The position numbers and the translations under genes are program-made. A stretch of DNA of 26,939 bases from Euprymna scolopes. Lineage: Eukaryota > Mollusca > Cephalopoda > Sepiida > Sepiolidae. Numbering within the stretch: the stretch's first letter is position 1; the number at the start of each line of letters is the position of its first letter. Below are positions 9,118 to 19,492 of the stretch, piece after piece. The stretch spans positions 61,840,034 through 61,866,972 of the forward strand of contig CM044509.1 in NCBI GenBank assembly GCA_024364805.1. Reading direction: 5' to 3'. Below the pieces are notes generated by a model, which saw nothing but the letters and a program-made list of their open reading frames with translations, made no database searches and was not told where the DNA came from.

Positions 9118-9714
9118 GGAGAGTAGAAAACGTATTGTGGATACGTTATCGGCAGCTCCCGTTACTCTCGCTTCTCTTTATTTGTCCCTCAGTCCTCATT
9201 TTTAATGAGTGATTTTTCTGACAAAAGGGAGACAAAAAAGCTGTATTCAAGGTTGGCAGTATTTTGCGAGAACAGTTGGCAGAGGTGGCGGAAATGTTCT
9301 GTTTCTATGTCTATACTTGTATCCATGTGACTAGTAAGGGTGCCGGAGGTAAACGTTTTATCTGGGCTGACGTTATCCGCCTGATAGTCAGGGACCCTAA
9401 CCTTGGAGTAACCACTAAGGAGGCTGTCCTATCAGCAGGCGCAAAGTTCTGGGGTTGCTATATAGTCATTTGGTGAAAGGATTCTGGTGGGGTCACTCGA
9501 TGGCATATTTGTAGGTATTTGTTACGGCTTTACCTTATCATGTTCTACAAAAAATTTCTTCGTTTCTTTTTCTCTCTTAGTTTCCCCTCTCTGTCCTGCT
9601 CTAAGCAAGTCTGACAACCTAGTCAACAAATTCCAAAATTTCATCATGACAAGTTTCAAGAAAAAATACACGATTAAACCCGGATCTCCAACTTCCAACG
9701 TAGACTCCCACCAC

Positions 9715-10500
9715 CATCTCCTTCTCCAACATCTGGGGTCTACATTCTAACCTTCCAGAGGTTGAAATCCAATTACAGGAGACTAAACCTGACCTTTTAT
9801 TTTTAAACTGGCATTAGACAGCTTATTTCCCTAGATGAGTTTGTAATTAAAGGATACTCAAACTTATCTTCTTAATCTGACCCCCAAGATTGCCATGAGC
9901 ATCGAATATGTGCCTATATTAAAGATAGCTTTCCATGTGGTAGGGACATCTCCAGAGAAGATCCTAACTTACTCTATATGTGCTTCCGGGTTGCACTAGC
10001 TCACACTACTGCATTTATATTTACTCTCTATAACCCCCCACAACAGCGGAGTTACTATCTTTAAAAGCATATCTGAGAAAATTGACAAAATCATATCTGC
10101 TTATTCTTCAGCTAACATTCACGTATGTGGAGACTTCAATGTTCACAACGTGGAATGGTTGACCCACTCAAAAAGAGCGATAATGAGGGGAGGTTCTGTC
10201 ATGATTTCTCCATTGCTTATGACCTAATTCAGATTGTTCACGAACCCACCCATGTCCCCGATAATGACGGCCAGTATGCGAGTCTACTAGACATTTTTCT
10301 CACAACTTGCCATGAATTATTTTCAGTTTCTGTTCTGTCTCCTCTTGGATCTTCTGACCACTCTGTTGTATCAATTGAGATAAAAATGAAATATAATAAG
10401 TCTCCAGACGTACCTCTCCATCGTACAGTATATCGATACACTATGGCTGATTGGGATAGCTTCCGAACATTTATATCGGATCTACCTCTGCATTCCATGT
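9715..10500 (+). pseudogene. LINE AP-like endonuclease domain remnant, family B
   Basis: Apurinic-like endonuclease signatures appear in order: a damaged N-terminal SNIWGL block near 9725, then VCGDFNVHNVEW at about 10121-10156 (the Asp/Asn metal-site block), then LLDIFLTT near 10285, then LGSSDHSVV near 10345, the closing His block. The part from 10125 to 10523 is one open frame. Upstream there is at least one change of frame and stops around 9872 and 10060. In an intact LINE this domain nicks target DNA. Confidence 0.8.
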
Positions 10501-11019
10501 TTAAAAAGATGTGTCCTCTATAGTATCAGACCTGACGAATGTGTTAATTGTAGTTACAGACCGTTTCATACCCTCGAAAAAGTTTCAGCAAAAACCTAAC
10601 AGCCAGCCATGGTTCTCTCTAGAATGTACTGCTGCCATTGTGCACAGAAATCAGGTTTTCCACTTTTCCCAATGTAATAGATGTATGGAAAATAAAGCCG
10701 CTTTCAGGACTGCCAGCAAACATTGTAAGAAAGTAATAAAAAAAAGCAAGAAAGTTGTATGCTCAGTCCATCAAGTCCAAAGTAGCTGATCATCGGCTTG
10801 GTTCCCACCAGTTTTGGCAAATAGCAAACAGAATCCTGAACAGAAGCGTGTGATCTATCCCAAATATCATTAATGGGCCTGAGGTAATCTCCTCAGCATC
10901 AGATAAAGCCAAACTCTTTGTCGAGAACTTTGCAGCTAATTCTACCCTTTGCGACCAAGGCCGCCAACCCCCAATATTTCCTCCTGTATCAGAAAACACG
11001 CTATGTGATATACATATAT

Positions 11020-12485
11020 CTGTACATGATGTTGCCAAGCTAATCAAGAATATTGATTCCAGTAAAGCAACTGACCCTGACGGTATTCCAATTATAGTAC
11101 TCAAAAAAACTTCATTCAGAACTAGCGCCCATACTTACAAAACTGTTTAAACGTTGTTTTAAGGAGAATTGCTTCCCATCACCCTGGAAAATCTTATCAG
11201 TATGTCCCGTATTTAAGAATTCAGGTGAATGCTCATCTCCCTCTCAGTACAGGCCAATAAGTCTCCTGTGCGTCATGAGTGAGTTGCTGGAGTATGTGTT
11301 AAATACAGAAGTAAGCAACAATCTCAGCAAAAATAACTTTAGTGACACACAATATGATTTCTGTTCTTCAAGATCTACAGCAGATGTGCTTACAGTTATA
11401 TCTCATAGGATTAGCGAATCTCTTGACGGAGTCCACCTTTCTAGGGCAATTGCTCTTGACATATCAAAAGCCTTTGATAGGGTATGGCATAAAGGTTTAC
11501 TTCACAAGATCTCTAGCTATAGTATAGCTGGAAATGTCTTCTCAATTATTAAATCATTTCTATCTGACAGGTTAATAAAAATAGTAGTTGATGGTCAAAA
11601 ATCAGAAGCTCACAGCATTAACAGTATTTCCTTACATCATTTGTAGACATGTAAACTGACGACACAACCATCTATGGTAGCACATCTAAGACAGTAAACT
11701 ACCAATTTCTCTCCGATTCTCTCTCCTCTGATCTTGAGCATGTGGTACAATGGGAAAAGGAGTGGCGGGTTACTTTTAATGCATCTCAAACCAAGCTTCT
11801 CTCTTTACATCATAAACGTTCTGATCCCCATCTGGCATCAGTTGAAATGAATGGCTCTCGTCTTGAGAAGGCCTCAAGTTTTGACAAGCTTTTAGGCTTG
11901 ACCTTTACTCCTGATCTTAAATGGAACACGTACATCAAATCTGTTGCCAAGGCCGCTGGAAAAATGGTCTGATCCTTCTATCGATCCAGTAGATATCTCA
12001 TTGCTGATGCAATACTCTATCTATATAAGAGCCAGGTACGTCCAAGTATGGAATACTGTTACCACATCTGGACAGGAGCTGCTAGAAAGGACTTGTCCTG
12101 CCTTGATAGAGTTCAAAATAGACTTTGTAGCCTCGTAGGAAATGTCCTTTTCTTTTCCCTGCAACCTCTATCTAACAGAAGAGATGTTGCGAGTTTGTCT
12201 CTGCTGTATCGTTATTTTCATGGAAAGTGTTCGACTGAGCTTCAGTCTATGGTCCCCCCTCGCCAAACTTTCACAAGAAACACTTGTCTAGCTGAAAACA
12301 CTATCAATAATTCCCCCCACTCTTTATTCGTGATTAAACCTAAACGCAGATTCCATGAACAAAGCTTCTTTCTTAGAACTGCACGCCTATGGAATTGTCT
12401 TCCGTTTTCCTGCTTTCGGGCTGACTACAATATGGTTGAGTTCAAGTCTAACGTAAATAAGTTCTTGATGAGCCGTTCCATATAA
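11020..12485 (+). pseudogene. LINE reverse transcriptase ORF2 remnant, family B
   Basis: Motifs in order: SSKATDPDGIP (about 11058-11090), DTQYDFCSSRSTADV, LDISKAFDRVWHKGLL (about 11456-11503), KSFLSDRLIKIVVDGQ, then a gap. The block that should carry GVPQGS...YADD is reduced to a relic (a stop codon followed by TDDTT near 11648-11662), so about 25-30 codons including the usual primer-grip segment are deleted. The thumb follows (WRVTFNASQTKLLSLHH, KLLGLTFTPDLKWNTYIKSV), then RPSMEYCYHIWTGA, and the C-terminal domain in one open frame 12048-12485 (RRDVASLSLLYRYFHGKC, ARLWNCLPFSCF, ending FLMSRSI). Loss of the catalytic box region makes it inactive. Confidence 0.85.
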
Positions 12486-12636
12486 GTTATCAAATTTACC
12501 AAATTAGAACTGCACGCCTGTTGAATTGTATTCCTTTTTCCTGGTTTCCAGCTGACTACAATGTGGTTGTCTTCAAGTCTAACGTAAACAAGTTCTTGAT
12601 GAACCGTTCCACTTGTTAGAAAATTTACAGAATTTC
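12375..12636 (+). repeat. 131-bp tandem duplication inside the LINE B 3' end
   Basis: The unit starting agaactgcacgcct (12375) occurs again at 12506 after 131 bases, through the end of ORF2 and into the 3' UTR (ttcttgatgarccgttcca in both). The second unit lies beyond the stop codon and is non-coding. The two units differ at many positions, so the event is old. Confidence 0.85.
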
Positions 12637-12764
12637 CATTACTAACGATTACTATATTGTCCAATTTCTACTGTACACTCTTTAACCCTTATCCTTGAGT
12701 GATCTCTTGGCATTGATAAGTGGTGATGCCTATGTAAAAAAACTCTTTGTTAATTTTTTACCAG

Positions 12765-13240
12765 CAAGGCTAATAGGCAACCCAGCCCTAAAGATAGTTT
12801 CAATCGAGTGTATACCCGTGCGAGCGTAAAGAAACAGACAAATTTCTAAAAATATAAATGAAAATAGCAGCGAGTACCCATGTAATTACTAAGTTATTTT
12901 GAGGGGCCGCATGGGTACTCTCAGTAGCCAGGCTCGAACCTGTAATTCTAATAGGAAAAGCAAGTAGAAAAAAAAGTTAACGGTTTGATCATCGGGCGCA
13001 CGGCGAGCCCTTACAGAAATGTCGACTCAAAATTGACCTCCTCTTGTAAAATACGGCCCAGTTCACGGTCAAAAAATGAATGATTTTGACAATTTTTTTC
13101 GATATTTATCGGCCATGAGATAGAGCTGTCTAACGATATCAATTTTGTCAGTGTTCGCCGCGTGTATCAAAATTTTCAGGGAGACATACAAACATACATA
13201 CATTCACACACACATACGAACCGACGTTTTAGTTTATATT
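12765..13240. repeat. Interspersed repeat cluster, same family as 7456-8240
   Basis: Begins aaggctaataggcaacccag. A pair of inverted words, gagtacccatg near 12873 and catgggtactc near 12911, suggests two pieces placed head to head. Near 12931 the minus strand reads AGGTTCGAGCC, a Pol III B-box-like word. The end (gggagacatacaaacataca, then TA-rich DNA) resembles retroposon 3' ends. Confidence 0.5.
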
Positions 13241-13249
13241 ATATACTAT

Positions 13250-13400
13250 CGTGAGTGCTCGGTGTTGCCCGGGTGATTGGAGGTGTGTCTGGAGGTGGAA
13301 AAAATGTAAATGAGTAAAAAAGAAAAAGTGTTAGTGGGTAGACAGGTTCAAACACGTGACATGAAGGCAGGAAACCTGAGAACTTAACCGCTGCGACGAC
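13250..13400 (-). repeat. SINE-like repeat with tRNA-like head
   Basis: Reading the minus strand, CGCAGCGGTTAAG (13395-13383) matches a Pol III A-box region and GTTTGAACCTG (13353-13343) a B-box, about 40 bases apart as in tRNA genes. The copy then runs to a tail containing CACCCGGGCAACACCGAGCA and ends at the TA-rich stretch near 13240. Family and tRNA source are uncertain. Confidence 0.5.
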
Positions 13401-13680
13401 AAATAAGTGAAAGGCGTTTAAATTTAGCGATCGAAAAGTTAAGTGAATGTGTTCACGTAAATTTAACGAGGACAAATATCATGCCACAGGGGAAGGAAAT
13501 GACCCACATAACTTTGGCTGCAAGCCAGTTAAGCTTTACGCTCTATAAGATGTTGGGGAAAAATGTAGACGCGATATCCCTTCACAAATCACAGATATTA
13601 CAATCTAGGGAGTATATTAAAAGTTCTAAGACATGGTACCCCCCGAGACCTCCCCCCGGAAAAACCTTTGATGGATAAAA
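13401..13680. other. Unassigned intronic sequence
   Basis: No exon, tRNA or recognised repeat is seen apart from a GC-richer stretch (cgagacctccccccggaaaa) near 13642-13661. Confidence 0.4.
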
Positions 13681-13685
13681 AAAAA

Positions 13686-13980
13686 TTCACACACATACAA
13701 ACAAACAAACAAACAAACAAACAAACAACCACACTTATTAGTAAATGAGTGGGCAATAACACACCAACACACACACACACAAACACACACACAAACACAC
13801 ACACACAAACACACACACAAACACACGCACACACAGACAGAAACACACACACAAACACGTACACATACACACACACAAACACACACAAACACACACAAAC
13901 ACACACACAAACACACAAATACACACACACAAAACACACACACAAAAACACACACACAAACACACACACACACTAACAAA
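13686..13980. repeat. CA-rich minisatellite (ACACACACAAAC-type units)
   Basis: Alternating ACAC and CAAAC words over about 290 bases. The word attagtaaatgagtgggcaat at 13737 recurs as ttattagtaaatgagtgagc near 14108, so the CA tract has grown inside minisatellite DNA. Long frames on both strands here are artefacts of the repeat. Confidence 0.95.
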
Positions 13981-13997
13981 CAAACACATTTTCGCTT

Positions 13998-14230
13998 TTA
14001 CACTATAAAGGATTTGTTAACGATTATTCCACGATTGTTACTTGTTTGGTCATTTTTGCTTAATGATTGGTTCATTGTTTAGCAATGGTCTGTAAATTAT
14101 TTATCAATTATTAGTAAATGAGTGAGCAATAATTTTTCTATATTATATTATATTATATTATATTGGTCGATGATTTTTTCAAAGCATTTAGTCATTGGTG
14201 TGCAGCGATTTCCCAATGGTTGGTTTACGA
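13998..14230. repeat. 11-bp minisatellite, block 6
   Basis: Units acgattattcc, acgattgttac, atgattggttc and attattagtaa, with a small TATTA microsatellite at 14140-14164. It resembles blocks 1-5 and is the last block before the EGF exons. Confidence 0.7.
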
Positions 14231-14443
14231 GACTTTGTAATAAAATTTAAATTAAAATACTTATTTTATATTTCATGTAAATTTTTATATATTTTTTTAA
14301 CATTGATGTTTTCATTGTCGAAATAGTTTAAGTAAATACGTAAATAAATAATAGTTTTTTTATGATTTTCGATTTAAATGATCGATAAAATATTCATATT
14401 TCGGTGATTCGCATGATATGTAAAACTAAAAGCAAATATTTAC

Positions 14444-14548
14444 CAAATTGGCACCGATCGCCGTCGTAATCCTCGAAACACCTGCACTCTCCTTTATTTT
14501 TGACAATTTTGCATATACCATGAAAATTACAATATGCTGAAGTACAAT
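14444..14548 (-). CDS. EGF-like exon 4 of the EGF/mucin gene
   Basis: A minus-strand exon of 105 bases, acceptor tttctttcag, donor TTTG followed by gtaaat, phase 1-1. It reads CTSAYCNFHGIC, KIVKNKGECRCFEDYDG, DRCQF: six cysteines in the EGF order C-x4-C-x5-C-xn-C-x-C-x8-C, with the Gly before the last Cys pair. The loop between Cys3 and Cys4 is 8 residues, four fewer than the 12 of the other three EGF exons, so it is the most divergent module. It is last in the EGF series and would join the mucin exon at 5147. Joined to the exon at 15933-16049, the split codon is CAT (His). No calcium-binding EGF consensus is visible. Confidence 0.85.
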
Positions 14549-14850
14549 CTGAAAGAAATATGGCATCAGGTTTATATGTTAAAATTTGATTTTCAAAATG
14601 GATTCCATAGTATTTTATGTTTTACAAACACAAAACCCATTACAAAATCTAACAATTATTGTCTAGAGTAAGTATTAATGCAATATTTCATATTTGCAGT
14701 ATTGGATCATGTTAAGACACAGCTATTCTCTTTCAATCGTAGGTGTTTCCCACTTTCTCTTTAAATTCTTATGGGTCGAGCTGCTCTCGACAAAACATCG
14801 AGTCTGAAACTTCTTTTATTTTGTTTGTCTTACACAAGTCTCGTGAAATC
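14549..14850. other. Intron between EGF exon 4 and the TIR element, nothing else seen
   Basis: AT-rich sequence with no repeated unit or exon that I can recognise. Confidence 0.5.
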
Positions 14851-15275
14851 TACAGGGTGGAAAGACGACCTGATTCCATTTCAGTTTGACAAAAACCTTC
14901 TTTTTTTTCTCCTTTTTAAAATTTTTTTTCAGTTGGCCAGTTGTGTACAAATCCAAAAAAAAAGCGATATAAGATTTCTATCATGTCTGAAAGTGATAAT
15001 ATGTTCAGCGTGCGAGATCCGCGAGGAGCCGCTGTGCAACTCATGCTCTCTACCAATCCAAGTTATGACAACTGAACTCGCACCCTCAAATTGCAAATCC
15101 AGACGGCTCCACGCTTGAGGGCAGACCTCAACGAAGTTTCCAACCAAGTTTATGGTCTTTGGTGTAGTTTCAATTAAGGGGCACATGATGCTACCCGATA
15201 TCTTCAAAGCCGGCTTGAAATCAGCACTAGAGTGTATTGGCTGTTCTGAAGAATGTGGTGATCCTCTGCGGCAAT
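14851..15275. mobile_element. TIR element copy 1, right end missing
   Basis: Begins tacagggtggaaagac, the same terminus seen at both ends of the complete copy at 22104-22963. It shares long words with it, such as gccagttgtgtacaaat, tcatgctctctaycrannc and the region aagtgaggggcacat/aattaaggggcacat. It stops near 15275, where an unrelated retroposon-like tail begins. The minus frame 15207-14929 is open for 92 codons but contains no domain I know. Confidence 0.6.
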
Positions 15276-15280
15276 CAGGT

Positions 15281-15819
<539 letters not shown>

Positions 15820-15932
15820 CCTTTTAAGTCCGAGTTGCATTATACATTTTTTGTATACAAAAAGGAGTAAGATAAAACGTAAGTTTAATTTTTTAATGAA
15901 TGCTGAATGTAATGAAAAATAAAAATACTTAC

Positions 15933-16049
15933 GAAATTCGCAACGTGTACCAAAGTATTTTTTATTACAAAAGCATCGTCTTTGCATAGAAGATCCAGTG
16001 CCAAATGGAATGCACTTTCCATTATTGTTACAATAGCTCGGGGGACAAT
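15933..16049 (-). CDS. EGF-like exon 3 of the EGF/mucin gene
   Basis: A minus-strand exon of 117 bases between acceptor ggttacag and donor TTTC followed by gtaagt, phase 1-1. It reads CPPSYCNNNGKC, IPFGTGSSMQRRCFC, NKKYFGTRCEF: six cysteines spaced C-x4-C-x5-C-x12-C-x-C-x8-C, the EGF pattern, with the aromatic-Gly pair YFG before Cys6. Length and spacing equal those of exons 20345-20461 and 23405-23521. The long Cys3-Cys4 loop, rich in Gly, Ser and basic residues (GTGSSMQRR), is shared by the three and marks them as recent paralogues. Joined to the exon at 20345-20461, the split codon is TAT (Tyr). EGF modules mediate binding outside the cell. Confidence 0.88.
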
Positions 16050-16756
16050 CTGTAACCAGAAGTACATCGATTAAAGTGTCCAAATTTCATGCTATGAAAT
16101 GTTTAATAAGGAAAACTGTTTCAGATTATCTTCAATTTCAAAATATAACGATTCGCATCGAAATGGTATACGTAGGATGTAATCTATTTATACTCATATA
16201 AATTTGATTTGTCTTTATTTGTGTAATGAAATTCGTATTAAAATCCAACGTTTCTTAAAAAGAAAATACAACTTTGTTATATATAGTTCGCGGAATTGCA
16301 TTCACTAGCAAAAGATCTAGATAATGTTCGCATGATTTTAAACGTTCATTTTTATTAAATCCCCATTAGTTTTTTCATGGGATTATCATCTATAACTATT
16401 ACGTATAATTATATTAATGCAGATATTCTACATGATTTATACTTGCATAATATTTGCGTAAAAAAATGTAGTGAACACAAAACTCTTTCTATATATATTT
16501 ATGTAGCATATATGTTATTCGTTTTTGTTTTGGGGATATTTTTTAATAAATTATACGAAAGTGCATTTTTACCTAAATGCGAGTTGGGAACAATTTTCCC
16601 TTTGACCAATTTTGTACCCCCAAATAGGGAGCGGCATATGTATTGTTTTAAAAATATAATTATCCATTGACATACGTTTCGTCGTTTACGTTTACGACTT
16701 ATCAGAGTAGCTAGATTAAACTAGTGTTTATTACTAAGTAAAAGATAATAAAAAAC
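16050..16756. other. Intron sequence, no further feature
   Basis: AT-rich. A plus-strand frame at 16377-16670 (97 codons) has no recognisable domain, no splice context and the composition of random AT-rich DNA. Confidence 0.5.
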
Positions 16757-17590
16757 AAGGATGACCTCCAATTTGTAGTAGAATGGGAACAAAAATGGAT
16801 GGTGACGTTCAATGCTCTCAAGACTAAACTAGTTTCCTTCAATAACTACAAGTAACGTTCTCTACCACCAATAGCAATGCCCAGAGTCTCATTATCTGAA
16901 AGTACTTCGTGTAAACTCCTTGGCCTAATGTTCACAAGAAACATGAGTTGAAACAAAATTGAAAGCATTGCCAGAACCGCTGCGAAGAAGGTAGGCTCTC
17001 TCTCTACCGTACTAGAAAGCTAATAACGCCCGGAAGTATACTGTAAGGCCACCATTCGCCCATGTATGGAGTATTGTTGTAATATTTAGGCTGATGCATC
17101 TGTTACTAGTCTCTCGCCCCTAGACAAGGTTCAAAAGAGAGTCGCCAAGCTGATAGGTCCTGAACTATCATCTAAGCTTCAGCCTCTGTCCCATCGACGA
17201 AATTTAGCATCCCTCTGCCTGTTCTACTTTAACGGTTAATGCTCCGACGAACTTTAATCACTTGTACGCCCTCGACGTAAATACCCCCGACAAACCCGAC
17301 AAGCAGTAAAATCCCACCCCTTCACAGTAGAGATCCCTAGATGTAAGAGAGCTTTATAATCCATTAGTTTCTTCCCCAGAACCGCTATACTTTGGAATTT
17401 CCTTTCGGGTTCCTCCTTCCCCAACTGTACTGACATGCAGAAGTTCAAGTGTAACGTGAACCGATCTCTTACTGCCCAATTCCTACATAGTACCCCTGTA
17501 GCTTATGTCCCTGTTAGTCACCCTCTACATGAAAGTGGCAATGTGCTTTGTTTGGGGTGAAAATGTAGTAATAATTAAAAAAAAAAAAAC
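16757..17590 (+). mobile_element. LINE family A, short 3' copy
   Basis: Starts in the RT thumb (KWMVTFNALKTKLVSFNN) and runs through the C-terminal region (RPCMEYCCN, KYPRQTRQAVKSHPFTV, NCTDMQKFKCNVNRSL) to the tail gggtgaaaatgtagtaataa followed by a run of A. The 3' end matches the minus-strand copy at 2041. Several stops and frame changes are present. The words aaactagtg..tatta at 16719 and 17590 may be a worn target duplication, but they do not abut the LINE start exactly. Confidence 0.8.
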
Positions 17591-18205
17591 TAGTGCCTAT
17601 TAAAAGTGGAAATTATTATCTTGAATTTTTCAAAAGAAATATATGTATCTCAAGAAATATGTTACCCTTATGATCCGTTATCTTGCTTTTGGCAGCATCA
17701 TTTTTGAAGGGTTACGTTAAGAGTGACAGTACAATAAATGTTGGCCTATTTTAGGGACCACTACCATGCTAAATTTCATAAAGATAAGTTGAGGGGGATG
17801 AAGGTGGACGAGGATGATCTGATTTAAATTAACAAAGAAGTTGGCCGGTGCCATGGTGGCAGCCACCAACTTCAGGTTCATTATCCCTAGGTGATGGGTT
17901 TATGAAGAGCCGCACCAAATACGACTTAATCTTATGATCTTAAAAAATAGTGTGCACCATCCCAAGATCGGAGACCATAATTCTGCCAGGTTTAGTTATG
18001 ATCAGTTAAGTGGTGTGAGCTGTAGGAGAGTATATATAGTAGGCTATGTCTTGATCTTTGACATTTACCTCGGAAAATAGGTGGGAGATCATCATCATGC
18101 CAGGTTTAGCTATGCGCGGTCCAGTGGTGTGGCTGTAGGAGAGTTATACAAAGAGAGACACACACAGACACACGAACACTACTACTTTATATATAAAGAT
18201 AAAAC
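17591..18205 (+). repeat. Retroposon 3' UTR-like repeat with an internal duplication
   Basis: A GC-richer island ending gagagacacacacagacaca and then tttatatataaag, the style of RTE-like 3' ends. A 60-70 bp segment around tgccaggtttag(t/c)tatg is present twice, 114 bases apart (17965-18035 and 18080-18146), with agtggtgtg...ctgtaggagagt after each. No coding domain is recognised. Confidence 0.5.
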
Positions 18206-18815
18206 AAGTGTCAGTTACTAACAAGAAGATATATAAGAAAGAATATATAAATATGAAACAAGAATTAATAAATAATAACAAGATATTATCTTGTATTACG
18301 ATATATATGTAAATATAAAACACGTATTTATTATTAATATCATCATCCAAATTTCTTTTTGGATTTTAATATTAAACAACTATTAATACATACGACTATA
18401 TAATACATTTATCACCTGAAATGTATTCATTAATAACAATATAATATGATAAAATAATTATATTTTAAAGTTATAAATGGTTTCTAGTAATTATTAATCC
18501 AATTTAATAGAAAATAAATAAATTCATGTACGAAGCAAACAAACACGTGTGAAATTATCGCAAAGAACAAAAAATAATGGACGATTTCAAATTTAAAAAA
18601 AATGTATTTGTAATTGGATAAAAAAAAGATGTGGAAACCCGGATATTGAAGTGACATTAAATATAATATATACAAACAGACAAGCGAAGGTCTTGAGATT
18701 ATAAATATCTATTTTTTTTTTACTTATTCTTATATGACACCAAGAGATAAAAGATAGGAGAGAAAACATGCGATGCCTAAAACATGTGTGTTAGCATGTA
18801 TACAGGCGTAAGGTA
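18206..18815. other. AT-rich intron, nothing recognised
   Basis: Minus-strand frames of 60-70 codons here are Ile/Phe/Tyr-rich and reflect base composition. No splice-bounded EGF or mucin exon is found. Confidence 0.5.
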
Positions 18816-18915
18816 TTAGCCGGGCAACGTCGAATTGTAAGCATTTATCTATCTATCTATCACTCTGTCTGTCTGTCTGCCTCTCTGTCTGTCTAATTAA
18901 TTATCTATCTAGCAA
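18816..18915. repeat. CCGGGCAACG landmark followed by TATC/TGTC microsatellite
   Basis: The landmark at 18819-18829 is the inverted form of the GC-rich word seen at 7470 and 13257. It is again next to a GATA-type microsatellite, here TATC and TGTC units at 18847-18912. Confidence 0.6.
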
Positions 18916-18987
18916 ATTAAATGTATGGCTTTAGGAATTTGAGTTCTAAACTTATGCGTTGCGATGTGTTAATTTTTTAAATTTACT

Positions 18988-18988
18988 A

Positions 18989-19036
<48 letters not shown>

Positions 19037-19046
19037 GATATATATA
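18988..19046. repeat. (CA)n(TA)n microsatellite
   Basis: CA run followed by TA run, at the A/T-rich tail side of the SINE-like copy that follows. Confidence 0.9.
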
Positions 19047-19049
19047 TAA

Positions 19050-19225
19050 TTATTTTTTATTATAATACTTAAATACCTACAGACAGTAGTGTTTCATCCT
19101 TTCGGGAATCCTAAGTGCAGGGTGTCACTATTAACACCAGTCGAACGATTCGAACTCGGCAACACGAGACATCTCTGGCTCGATTAGCAAAGGTCGTATC
19201 CATTCGGTTACCATTAACAGCGTGA
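19050..19225 (-). repeat. SINE-like repeat with tRNA-Ser-like head
   Basis: On the minus strand TAACCGAATGG (19210-19200) fits a Pol III A-box and AGTTCGAATCG (19156-19146) a B-box. Between them CTTTGCTAATCGAG resembles the anticodon arm of a Ser(GCT) tRNA and GCCAGAGATGTCTC an extra arm. The T-stem does not pair, so it is not a working tRNA. A body with cctttcgggaatcctaagtg (plus strand) leads to an A/T-rich tail. Confidence 0.5.
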
Positions 19226-19306
19226 AATAACGTTGAATATAAAAATTTAATGTTAAATGTTCTTATGTCAGTCAGACAGTGATCTAATCGTTATACAATG
19301 ATCTCT

Positions 19307-19308
<2 letters not shown>

Positions 19309-19378
<70 letters not shown>

Positions 19379-19382
19379 ATAT
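19309..19382. repeat. (CA)n(TA)n microsatellite
   Basis: CA run and TA run, the same order as at 18988. Confidence 0.9.
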
Positions 19383-19492
19383 GATTACTTCATTTAAACA
19401 CATAATTAATATACGAAGATATAATATCATGTGTAAATTTTCAGTGTTTACTTCAACAGTGCTCATTACATAAGTAGAACTTGGTAGTAATT

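Larger units (their letters stand above)
9118..12750 (+). mobile_element. Jockey/CR1-group LINE, family B, long decayed copy
   Basis: A plus-strand non-LTR retrotransposon with endonuclease, reverse transcriptase and 3' untranslated region ending ccttgataagtggtgat...gtaaaaaaac near 12747. The left limit is set by the end of minisatellite block 5, so the copy may be close to full length (about 3.6 kb). The 5' part up to about 9700 is GC-richer and may be ORF1 or 5' UTR; I do not recognise a domain there. Two shorter copies of its 3' end lie at about 20943-21253 and 24849-25270. Many frame changes mean it is dead. No convincing target duplication was found. Confidence 0.85.

Noticed and set aside
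9264-9476. Possible separate gene before the LINE endonuclease
   Set aside because: It lies inside the inferred LINE B span, on the same strand; more likely LINE 5' sequence, although no ORF1 domain is recognised.
12931-13010. A third tRNA-like SINE head (minus-strand AGGTTCGAGCC)
   Set aside because: A B-box-like word is present but no A-box lies at the right distance.
13686-13980. CRISPR-like regularly spaced repeat
   Set aside because: Units are contiguous low-complexity CA words without unique spacers, in a eukaryotic intron.
13598-13989. Long overlapping Cys/Val-rich frames on the minus strand and Thr/His-rich frames on the plus strand
   Set aside because: They are translations of the CA-rich minisatellite, open in several frames at once, with no splice context.
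16377-16670. Plus-strand frame of 97 codons
   Set aside because: Composition is that of AT-rich intron DNA; no domain, no start context and no splice sites.
19146-19210. Functional tRNA-Ser gene
   Set aside because: The T-stem and acceptor stem do not pair; a decayed SINE head fits better.
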